From positions 1-6,423 of the forward strand of contig JAJFFI010000208.1 in the NCBI GenBank assembly GCA_021776755.1: a DNA stretch of 6,423 nt, written 5' to 3'. The DNA comes from Alphaproteobacteria bacterium. GTDB lineage: Bacteria; Pseudomonadota; Alphaproteobacteria; JAJFFI01. Under the pieces are notes generated by a model. It saw only the letters and a program-made list of their open reading frames with translations, ran no database searches and was not told where the DNA came from. Positions 1-6,423 of this stretch are shown piece after piece. Within the stretch, counting starts at the first letter, position 1. Each line of letters begins with the position of its first letter. Position numbers and translations under genes: made by a program.

Positions 1-2264
<2,264 letters not shown>

Positions 2265-2350
2265 TCCAAGTATCGCGTCTAGTAATAAAATATTAACCTA
2301 AATATTAACAAAATATTACTGGGCAAACGAAGGAATCGCACGAGGCCACA
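2265..2350 (+). promoter_or_regulatory. AT-rich probable promoter region of the DUF488 gene pair
   Basis: This 86-bp gap between metH and the DUF488 gene is strikingly AT-rich, especially 2281-2320, against GC-rich flanks. It has several TATTAA/TATTAC hexamers (for example 2291-2296 and 2314-2319) that could serve as -10 elements, but no convincing -35 at standard spacing, so no exact promoter is assigned. A ribosome binding site GAGG (2342-2345) lies five bases before the ATG at 2351. The gap probably carries the promoter of the two-gene unit and marks its left edge. This is inferred from composition and position. Confidence 0.4.
2288..2319 (+). repeat. Three phased direct repeats (AAATATTAAC type)
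   Basis: AAATATTAAC occurs at 2288-2297 and again at 2300-2309, and the shortened form AAATATTAC at 2311-2319. The copies are offset by 12 and 11 bp, about one helical turn, so they face the same side of the DNA. Each contains the self-complementary core AATATT. This could be an operator array, an intrinsically bent upstream element, or simple slippage-derived low-complexity sequence. The sequence alone does not separate these. Confidence 0.6.
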
Positions 2351-2872
2351 ATGAACAGAGCAAGCACCATTGGATATGAAGGCACCAATATTGAGGAATT
2401 CATCAGTGAAATACTTAAATGCGGAGTAACCGTTCTGATTGATGTCAGGCAGTTGGCTCTGTCTCGCAAGAAGGGATTCTCAAAAACGGCGTTGTCGGAA
2501 AGGCTTGAGTCAGTAGGTGTTAGATACGTCCATTTGCGCGGCCTGGGAGACCCAAAACCCGGCCGGATTGCTGCGCGGGAAGGTCGGCATTCTGATTTCA
2601 CGAGAATCTACAGGGAGCATCTGAAGACCCGAGAAGCTCAAGCAGATTTGGCAAGTGCGATTGAGTTGTCCGAAACATCGCATGTTTGCTTGCTTTGCTT
2701 TGAGCGCGAGGCAATTGGATGTCATAGAAAGATTATTTCAGATACTATAAGTCGTAAAACTGACGTCAAATTTTCGCATCTTGTAGTAGGAGTAGCTAGT
2801 GCCCGATCTTTCGCCCCAAGCGGGCGAAGAGGAAGTGCTGATATTGGTGAAGGCACTCCCGCATGTCAGTGA
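2351..2872 (+). CDS. DUF488-family protein
   Basis: Member of the DUF488 family (YeaO-like), whose biochemical role is not established as far as I know. The family signature is complete: N-terminal TIGYEG (residues 6-11), IDVR with SRKKGFSK (30-45), YVHLRGLGDP (59-68), and the C-terminal LLCFE...GCHR block (114-126) with Cys116, Glu118, Cys124, His125 and Arg126. The conserved Cys, His and Arg residues suggest an active or metal-binding site, but that is inference. The ATG at 2351 is well supported: GAGG lies five bases upstream and the TIGYEG motif begins at residue 6. The recognisable domain ends near FSHLVVG (residue 147). Residues 150-173 are read from the first codons of the next gene in another frame, so this tail is probably a non-conserved extension. 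Base composition is well below that of the neighbours (27 of 60 bases are G/C at 2641-2700, against 41 of 60 in metH at 1741-1800), which suggests horizontal acquisition. No signal peptide or membrane segment is seen. Confidence 0.9.
   Translation: MNRASTIGYEGTNIEEFISEILKCGVTVLIDVRQLALSRKKGFSKTALSERLESVGVRYVHLRGLGDPKPGRIAAREGRHSDFTRIYREHLKTREAQADLASAIELSETSHVCLLCFEREAIGCHRKIISDTISRKTDVKFSHLVVGVASARSFAPSGRRGSADIGEGTPACQ
2788..2792 (+). promoter_or_regulatory. Strong ribosome binding site inside the DUF488 gene
   Basis: AGGAG six bases before the GTG at 2799. It decides the start of the downstream gene: no ATG offers comparable spacing, and it places initiation within the last 74 bases of the DUF488 reading frame. 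This implies independent or reinitiation-coupled translation of the second gene. Confidence 0.75.
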
Positions 2873-3572
2873 GGGACATGGGGAAATAGTCTGCTGCGCC
2901 GGGGTTACCCGAGATCTGCAGTGGCGTCGTTTGTTCCCAATAAAGTTCAGACAACTTGCTGAACGCAAGTTCGCGAGATGGCAGTGGATTAACTACCACT
3001 ACCGCTTGCCAAGAACTGACCGTCGACCTGAGAGTCGTAGAGTTCAGGTCGAAACCATCGAGCTTCGAGAAAAAATCCGCAAATCAGAACGCCTACGATT
3101 TCTGGCAGATATTCTTGTTGGTTCGACGAGCGAAGCAACTGATCGAGGTGAAACCCTCGCACTTGTCCGTCCGACAGATTGGAACTTTTCTTGGTCCCGC
3201 AAGACGGACAAAGAAGTCGACGCGGAGCGTGTCGGTTATGAGATGGCCGCGAGGCAAGCCTCATTTCTTGATGATGAGCTGCGAGCCTTAGAGCCATGCC
3301 CTTACAAATTTAGCTTGGCCTTCACTGATCGAGGTGGCCCACATCGCCACATATGCGATGATTGGGAAACGGCTGCAATGTTCTACCGCTTTCGGCAAAG
3401 CATGGGAGACGAAGGTGCCCTAAATAGCATGAGCAAGACCTTCAACGAAGATTATAAAGAGAAGGGCATGGCATTGGTCTTGGGGACTCATTCGAGGTGG
3501 CCGAGTACTTGGTTGCTCGTCGGAATAGTTAGACTAGACGAATCGCCCCAACTCTCCTTAGGACGTATGTAA
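2799..3572 (+). CDS. Conserved protein of unknown function, partner of the DUF488 gene
   Basis: A 257-residue soluble protein starting with GTG behind a strong AGGAG. I recognise its general layout from unannotated proteins found beside DUF488 genes, but cannot name a function. The N-terminal part has a hydrophobic strand (VLILVKALP, 13-21), then VTRDLQWRRLFPIKFRQL (36-53), then an aromatic and arginine-rich block: KFARWQWI (57-64) and DRRPES (74-79). The C-terminal part has HRHICDDWE (182-190), then GTHSRWPSTWLLVGI (229-243). From memory, relatives carry a Cys-rich motif before the His and the DWE; here only Cys167 and Cys186 remain nearby, so a metal site may be altered. The many Arg and Trp residues would suit nucleic acid binding, which is speculation. 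The gene overlaps the DUF488 gene by 74 bases, has the same lower GC, and no terminator is evident after its TAA. No transmembrane segment or signal peptide is seen. Confidence 0.85.
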   Translation: MPDLSPQAGEEEVLILVKALPHVSEGHGEIVCCAGVTRDLQWRRLFPIKFRQLAERKFARWQWINYHYRLPRTDRRPESRRVQVETIELREKIRKSERLRFLADILVGSTSEATDRGETLALVRPTDWNFSWSRKTDKEVDAERVGYEMAARQASFLDDELRALEPCPYKFSLAFTDRGGPHRHICDDWETAAMFYRFRQSMGDEGALNSMSKTFNEDYKEKGMALVLGTHSRWPSTWLLVGIVRLDESPQLSLGRM

Positions 3573-3618
3573 GTTTCGCTGTATCGAACCATTTCACCAT
3601 TGCGTGTGAGCCCTGCCC

Positions 3619-4086
3619 ATGACCGCCCTGACCCCCGAGATGCAAAGAGTCGTCGCCGAGCAGAAGCTGGGTTTCATCGCCACCGTGGGCGCGGACGGGA
3701 TGCCGAACCTTTCGCCCAAAGGCACCTTCCTGGTGCTGGACGCGAACCGGCTGATGTTTGCCGAGATGCGCTCGCCCAACACGGTGCGCAACATCGCGGC
3801 CAACCCGCAGGTCGAGGTGAACTTCGTCGATGTGTTTTCGCGCAAGGGCCTCCGCTGCAAGGGCAAGGCCCGGTTCGAGCCGGCCGGCACCACCGAATAC
3901 GACGCCCTCTACCCGCCGTTCGAGGCGGAGTGGGGCGCGGACTTCGGCGCGCTCTTCAACGGCATCGTGGTGATCGACCTCGACAGCGCCGCCGAACTCA
4001 CCAGCCCCGCCTACGACCTCGGCGCCACGGAAGAAGGGCTCCGCGAGACCTACCTCGCGTATTTCACCGGACTGCAGAAGCAATAG
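3619..4086 (+). CDS. Pyridoxamine 5'-phosphate oxidase-like FMN-binding split-barrel protein
   Basis: A 155-residue single-domain protein of the flavin-binding split-barrel superfamily. Members bind FMN or related cofactors at a dimer interface in the cytoplasm; the substrate of this subgroup is not known. Visible features: strand LGFIATVGADGMPNLSPKGTF (17-37), whose ATV-DG-PNLSPKG pattern is typical; FAEMRSPNTVRNIAANPQVEVNFVD (47-71), corresponding to the phosphate-contacting Arg/Ser-rich stretch and following strand; and RKGLRCKGKA (75-84). The length suits the short members and is too short for authentic PdxH, so a role in B6 synthesis should not be assumed. The ATG at 3619 is chosen because the first conserved strand follows at once; the upstream GAG (3608-3610) is a weak ribosome binding site. 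It lies 46 bp after the low-GC gene pair and returns to GC-rich codon use, placing the right edge of the anomalous segment here. Confidence 0.9.
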   Translation: MTALTPEMQRVVAEQKLGFIATVGADGMPNLSPKGTFLVLDANRLMFAEMRSPNTVRNIAANPQVEVNFVDVFSRKGLRCKGKARFEPAGTTEYDALYPPFEAEWGADFGALFNGIVVIDLDSAAELTSPAYDLGATEEGLRETYLAYFTGLQKQ

Positions 4087-4102
4087 CCGGCCCAACCACC
4101 AC

Positions 4103-4198
4103 CGTCATTTCGACCGAGCAACGCGAGCGGAGAAATCTTGTTCCGGCTTCGCGAAGATTTCTCCGTTCGCGCGCTGCGCTTACTCAGTCGAAATGACG
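4103..4198. repeat. 96-bp imperfect palindrome, REP/MITE-like dispersed element
   Basis: The outer arms CGTCATTTCGAC (4103-4114) and GTCGAAATGACG (4187-4198) are perfectly complementary over 12 bp. The inner arms CGGAGAAATCTT (4128-4139) and AAGATTTCTCCG (4154-4165) are also perfectly complementary over 12 bp. Between them the arms are related but unequal: 13 bases on the left (4115-4127, GAGCAACGCGAG-like) and 21 on the right (4166-4186), leaving a bulge. The central loop, 4140-4153, overlaps a small palindrome CTTCGCGAAG (4147-4156). I recall GTCATTTCGACCGAG...GGAGAAATCT sequences as common dispersed intergenic repeats in several bacterial lineages; copy number here cannot be seen. No target-site duplication is evident and no transposase is present. 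Transcribed from the flavin-protein gene, it would form a large hairpin that could end or stabilise that message, although no U-run follows. Confidence 0.85.
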
Positions 4199-4240
4199 CA
4201 AGGGGATTGCCCGCCGCGCACCACAGCCTAACTCACATCC

Positions 4241-4954
4241 ATGCCCGACGACGCCCGCCAGAACACCCATCGCCTGAACGCCGACTTCGCGTCCGCCGTC
4301 TTCGCCGACACCGCCGCGATGGACTGGCAGGCGAGCCCGAGCCCCAGTGTGTTTCGGAAACGCCTCGATCTCGCCGGCCCTGCGGAGGCTGGGCGCGTGA
4401 CTTCGGTCGTGCGCTATGAACCGGACAGCACCTTCCCGTCCCACGAGCATCCCGACGGCGAGGAAATCCTGGTGCTCGACGGCACGTTTTCCGACGAGCA
4501 TGGCGACTATCCGGCGGGCAGCTATCTGCTCAATCCCGAGGGGTTTTCCCACGCGCCGCGCTCGGCCGAAGGCTGCGTGCTGTTCGTCAAGCTGCGGCAG
4601 TATCCGGGCGCGCCGCCCGGAGGCGCCCGCCGCCAGATCCACCGCGACACCGGCCTGATGCCGTGGGAAGCCTGCGCGACCGGCATCTGCCAGAAGGTGC
4701 TCTACAAGGAAAAGGCGCACCCGGAAGTCATGCGGCTATTGCGGCTCGAGGCCGGGGCGGGATACGGGCTCGAAAATCACGGCGGCGCCGAGGTCTTCGT
4801 CATCTCGGGTGCGGCGGCCGCGGGCCGCCATGGCGCGCTCAAGATGGGCGCCTGGCTCCGGTTGCCGCCGGGCGAAGCACTGGAACTGTCGTCAGGGGAG
4901 GGCGCCCGGCTCTATCTCAAGACCGGGCATCTGGCGGAATTTTCCGGAGACTAG
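4241..4954 (+). CDS. ChrR-like cupin domain protein
   Basis: A 237-residue protein resembling the cupin part of ChrR-type proteins. ChrR itself is the zinc-dependent anti-sigma factor of the sigma-E singlet oxygen response. The first cupin is well preserved: VTSVVRYEPDSTFPSHEHPDGEEILVL-type motif 1 with His68, His70 and Glu74, then GTFSDEHGDYPAGSYLLNPEGFSHAP (81-106), giving His104 as fourth metal ligand. The second half (about 145-232) repeats the fold in weaker form: NHGGAEVFVISG keeps one His and the Glu, and LPPGEALELSSGEGARLYLKTGHL lacks the final metal His, so it probably binds no metal. There is no N-terminal anti-sigma zinc-binding helix domain and no sigma factor gene next door, so it is more likely a free-standing cupin, possibly an enzyme or sensor, than an anti-sigma factor. 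The ATG at 4241 has no clear ribosome binding site; the family start motif LNADF at residues 12-16 supports it. The stop TAG lies in the first copy of a 12-bp tandem repeat. Confidence 0.88.
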   Translation: MPDDARQNTHRLNADFASAVFADTAAMDWQASPSPSVFRKRLDLAGPAEAGRVTSVVRYEPDSTFPSHEHPDGEEILVLDGTFSDEHGDYPAGSYLLNPEGFSHAPRSAEGCVLFVKLRQYPGAPPGGARRQIHRDTGLMPWEACATGICQKVLYKEKAHPEVMRLLRLEAGAGYGLENHGGAEVFVISGAAAAGRHGALKMGAWLRLPPGEALELSSGEGARLYLKTGHLAEFSGD

Positions 4955-4967
4955 GCCGGAGACTAGG
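4944..4967. repeat. Tandem 12-bp duplication carrying both convergent stop codons
   Basis: CCGGAGACTAGG is present twice without a gap (4944-4955 and 4956-4967). The self-complementary CTAG in the first copy supplies the TAG stop of the cupin gene on the plus strand (4952-4954). The CTAG in the second copy supplies the TAG stop of the membrane protein gene on the minus strand (4963-4965). Without the duplication the two genes would overlap at their ends. Confidence 0.85.
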
Positions 4968-5400
4968 CTGCGCGGTTTTTGCGCTGGCGGAACTGGAAGG
5001 CCTTCAGGTCGTCCGAGCTCATGAAGATCGCGCCGGTGAAAGAAAAGATGCCGCCGATCACCAGCAACAGGATCGAGATCAGCGCGCCGTGGCCCGCGAA
5101 CATCGACACCACCGCCATGATCGCGCCGAGCATGCAGAGGACCGCGAGGAGCAGCCGGGCCCAGCCGAGCCCGATGAAGATGCCCGCGCAAAGCGCCAGC
5201 GTAAGTCCGTCGCGGATCGCCGAGGTCAGCGTGATTTCGCCGACGGTGACGTTCAGGAGATTGATGATCGCCAGCATCCCGACCACCAGTCCGATCGAGA
5301 TCACCGCGACCTTGCGTCCGCGCACCGGATCGCCCTTGGTCGGCGGCTCTTCATCTGCCCGATAGCCGTCGGCCGTTTCTGTCCCGCTCTGGTCGCTCAT
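4963..5400 (-). CDS. Small four-helix membrane protein of unknown function
   Basis: A 145-residue integral inner-membrane protein that I do not recognise as a named family. A hydrophilic acidic N-terminal tail (1-30) is followed by four hydrophobic segments at about 31-51, 64-80, 83-101 and 106-127, and a short basic C-terminal tail (DDLKAFQFRQRKNRAA). Charge distribution suggests both tails are cytoplasmic. There is no cleavable signal peptide and no catalytic motif. The ATG at 5398-5400 has a GGGGAC-like ribosome binding site just upstream on the minus strand, and third-position GC is high, so the reading frame is credible. It converges on the cupin gene with only 8 bp between their ends. 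It is probably transcribed alone. It could belong to a generic small holin-like or DUF membrane family, but nothing supports a specific role. Confidence 0.8.
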   Translation of the reverse strand: MSDQSGTETADGYRADEEPPTKGDPVRGRKVAVISIGLVVGMLAIINLLNVTVGEITLTSAIRDGLTLALCAGIFIGLGWARLLLAVLCMLGAIMAVVSMFAGHGALISILLLVIGGIFSFTGAIFMSSDDLKAFQFRQRKNRAA

Positions 5401-5425
5401 CGCCTGTCCCCTGTTGTCCGCCCGC

Positions 5426-5439
5426 GGCCGGTACCGGCC
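5426..5439. repeat. 14-bp perfect palindrome GGCCGGTACCGGCC
   Basis: A perfect 14-bp self-complementary sequence 26 bp upstream of the membrane protein start codon, between its probable -10 element and its ribosome binding site. It could be an operator or fold as a short 5' leader hairpin. In GC-rich DNA such palindromes also arise by chance, so function is uncertain. Confidence 0.4.
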
Positions 5440-5452
5440 TGAGACTTCCCCA

Positions 5453-5482
5453 GACCTACGGGCTTTTGCGCGCTTTCGTCAA
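5453..5482 (-). promoter_or_regulatory. Candidate sigma-70 promoter of the membrane protein gene
   Basis: Read on the minus strand, TTGACG (5482-5477) matches a good -35, followed after 18 bp by TAGGTC (5458-5453), a weak -10. Alphaproteobacterial -10 elements are often poor matches. The placement, about 55 bp before the start codon, is sensible. The -35 overlaps the 3' end of the possible decayed gene upstream. Confidence 0.35.
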
Positions 5483-5733
5483 GCGTGGCGGAGTTTCAGA
5501 TCACGCATCGCGTCCCGCCGCGCGGCGGTGTTTTGCATCAGCACGCGATGCCCTCGGGCGCGATGTCGATGCGGCGGTAGTCGAGGGTGAGTTCTTCGTC
5601 TCTCGCCCCTCGAAGCTCCGATCAGGCCGGCATTCGGGAGGTCGGCCGCGGCCACAAGCGTCTGTTCGCCGCTCCGATGACGTCTGGCGATGGCGAGGCT
5701 TTCGGTTGTCCAGCGCATGGCGTTCGGCTGCAT
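5479..5733 (-). pseudogene. Possible decayed or frameshifted small minus-strand gene
   Basis: Two frames on the minus strand look coding in turn. In one frame, about 5733-5620, codons read MRWTTESLAIARR...SGEQTLVAAADLPNAGLIGAS with G/C-rich third positions. The quality then drops. A different frame, 5603-5541, reads DEELTLDYRRIDIAPEGIA with nearly every third base G or C, ending at TGA (5540-5538). The original frame looks coding again at the end (VLMQNTAARRDAMRDLKLRHA, stop at 5481-5479). The simplest reading is one small gene of about 80 residues broken by a frameshift near 5604-5620, perhaps with a compensating one near 5540; alternatively two tiny genes overlapping at TGATG. I do not recognise a family. 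The rest of the 5401-6020 gap shows no other credible gene. Confidence 0.3.
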
Positions 5734-5796
5734 CCGTCGGGAAAAATTTCAGGCGCCCACATTGCCGGGCGCGCGCCAAAATGGCGCCCTTGATAA

Positions 5797-5814
5797 ATAA
5801 GAATTAAGTCTTAT
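5797..5814. promoter_or_regulatory. 18-bp AT-rich inverted repeat, possible operator
   Basis: ATAAGA-ATTAAG-TCTTAT has perfect 6-bp arms separated by six bases, in an AT-rich island between the possible decayed gene and the PEBP gene. The size and geometry fit a dimeric regulator site. It does not match the Fur, Irr or RirA consensus sequences I know. It sits about 205 bp before the PEBP start, which is far for direct promoter repression. Confidence 0.35.
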
Positions 5815-5865
5815 GTGGGGAGGCTGGACAGGCCCGTCCGGGGCGCGGCTGCGGGAGCATGAAAA

Positions 5866-5947
5866 ATGCTAACAAATGATAACATTTTCTTCGGAATTTG
5901 GCGCGGGAATCGCGGAAAACAGCGAAATCCGTGAATTGATGTTAACA
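5866..5947 (+). repeat. Three ATGnTAACA direct repeats upstream of the PEBP gene
   Basis: ATGCTAACA (5866-5874), ATGATAACA (5876-5884) and ATGTTAACA (5939-5947). The first two start exactly 10 bp apart, on one face of the helix. The second is embedded in the inverted repeat AAATG-ATAA-CATTT (5874-5887). They lie about 75-155 bp before the PEBP start and may be activator or repressor sites. The third overlaps a TTGATG (5936-5941) that could act as a -35, but no -10 at proper spacing was found. Confidence 0.4.
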
Positions 5948-6020
5948 GGGCGCCGATGCCGGTGCTAAGACGGGTTCTGCGGGACGTGCCGGGGACCCAA
6001 CCAGACCAAAAGGACAGGAC

Positions 6021-6423
6021 ATGACTGAAATGCTGACCGTGAAAATCGACGACTGGGCCGACGGAAAACCTGTCCCGGTGGCCAACGCTTTCTGTGCGCC
6101 GGACCCGCAGCACGCGACCATGGGCGGCAACGTCAGCCCCTCGATCAGCTGGGAGGGCGCGCCCGGGGGGACGCAGTCCTTTGCCATCATCTGCCACGAC
6201 CCGGACGTGCCGTCGGTCGGCGACGATGTGAACCAGGAGGGCAAGACGATCCCGAAGGACCTCCCGCGGGTCGATTTCTATCACTGGGTGCTGGTCGACA
6301 TTCCGGCCTCGACCAACAGCCTGCCGGGTGGCGCCGACTCTGACGGTGTGACCGCCAAGGGCAAGGACTGCGGAGCGGTCTCCTACGGTGTGCGGGGCAT
6401 CAACGACTACACGTCGTGGTTCG
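6021..6423 (+). CDS. YbhB/YbcL-family PEBP (Raf kinase inhibitor-like) protein, 3' truncated by window
   Basis: The first 134 codons of a phosphatidylethanolamine-binding-protein family member; the gene continues beyond the window. The family signature is clear: GGNVSPSISWEGAPGGTQSFAI (35-56), the anion-pocket motif CHDPDVPS (58-65), and DFYHWVLVDIP (85-95) with His88. A segment of about 20 residues (66-84, GDDVNQEGKTIPKDLPRV) between the DPDxP and HW motifs is longer than in E. coli YbhB, consistent with the longer subgroup. The visible sequence ends in GVRGINDYTSWF. There is no signal peptide, so it is probably cytoplasmic. Bacterial members bind small anionic or phosphorylated ligands, but their physiological role is poorly defined. 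The ATG at 6021 follows AGGA (6011-6014) with six bases spacing. An in-frame ATG three codons later (6030) is a less favoured alternative. Confidence 0.93.
   Translation, partial: MTEMLTVKIDDWADGKPVPVANAFCAPDPQHATMGGNVSPSISWEGAPGGTQSFAIICHDPDVPSVGDDVNQEGKTIPKDLPRVDFYHWVLVDIPASTNSLPGGADSDGVTAKGKDCGAVSYGVRGINDYTSWF

Noticed and set aside
2265..3600. Flanking direct repeats (such as GTATCG) or an attachment site bordering the low-GC cassette
   Set aside because: Only 6-7 bp chance-level matches were found on both sides, and no tRNA or integrase is present; the insertion mechanism cannot be shown.
3529..4095. 188-codon minus-strand open frame opposite the flavin-protein gene
   Set aside because: It covers a clearly identified plus-strand gene, has repetitive Gly/Ala/Val/Glu/Arg-rich shadow composition and crosses the 3' end of the partner gene.
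4103..4198. Classical rho-independent terminator for the flavin-protein gene
   Set aside because: The hairpin is large and bulged, and no T-run follows either arm; a dispersed repeat fits better, although it may still affect transcription.
4663..5442. 259-codon plus-strand open frame across the cupin 3' end and the membrane protein gene
   Set aside because: It overlaps two better-supported genes on opposite strands, and its Arg/Asp/His-rich translation is typical of out-of-frame high-GC DNA.
5761..5795. GCGCC-AAAAT-GGCGC hairpin as a terminator
   Set aside because: The stem is only about 5 bp, no T-run follows it, and no supported gene ends there on the plus strand.

Overview
The window looks like chromosomal DNA from a GC-rich alphaproteobacterium. 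The vertically inherited-looking genes have strong G/C bias at third codon positions, and the gene families are common in that class. The order or genus cannot be fixed from this sequence; Sphingomonadales, Caulobacterales or a relative is a guess. Most of the window is ordinary core or housekeeping-type sequence. One stretch (about 2265-3600) differs in base composition and content.

Layout. Bases 1-2264 are the 3' part of a cobalamin-dependent methionine synthase gene (metH): end of the pterin domain, cobalamin cap, B12 domain and complete reactivation domain. An AT-rich 86-bp gap with three phased copies of an AAATATTAAC-like repeat follows. Next come two overlapping genes of lower GC: a DUF488-family protein (2351-2872) and a conserved protein of unknown function (2799-3572). 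The second starts at a GTG inside the first and has its own strong ribosome binding site. High-GC sequence then resumes with a small FMN-binding split-barrel (pyridoxamine 5'-phosphate oxidase-like) protein (3619-4086). A 96-bp imperfect palindrome (4103-4198) of the dispersed REP/MITE type follows. Next is a ChrR-like cupin protein (4241-4954), which converges on a four-helix membrane protein read on the minus strand (4963-5400). The two facing stop codons lie in two tandem copies of one 12-bp sequence. The 620-bp region 5401-6020 holds a probable promoter for the membrane protein, traces of a decayed minus-strand gene, and an AT-rich segment with inverted and direct repeats. This leads into a PEBP/YbhB-family gene (6021 onward) that runs off the end of the window.

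How the genes relate. metH, the flavin protein, the cupin protein, the membrane protein and the PEBP protein look like independent single-gene units, not a pathway. The only clear functional unit is the DUF488 gene with its overlapping partner. Tight overlap, a shared upstream region and a shared compositional shift point to co-translation and joint acquisition. Its function is unknown and it is the best candidate here for something undescribed. No rRNA, tRNA, CRISPR array, transposase or integrase was recognised.
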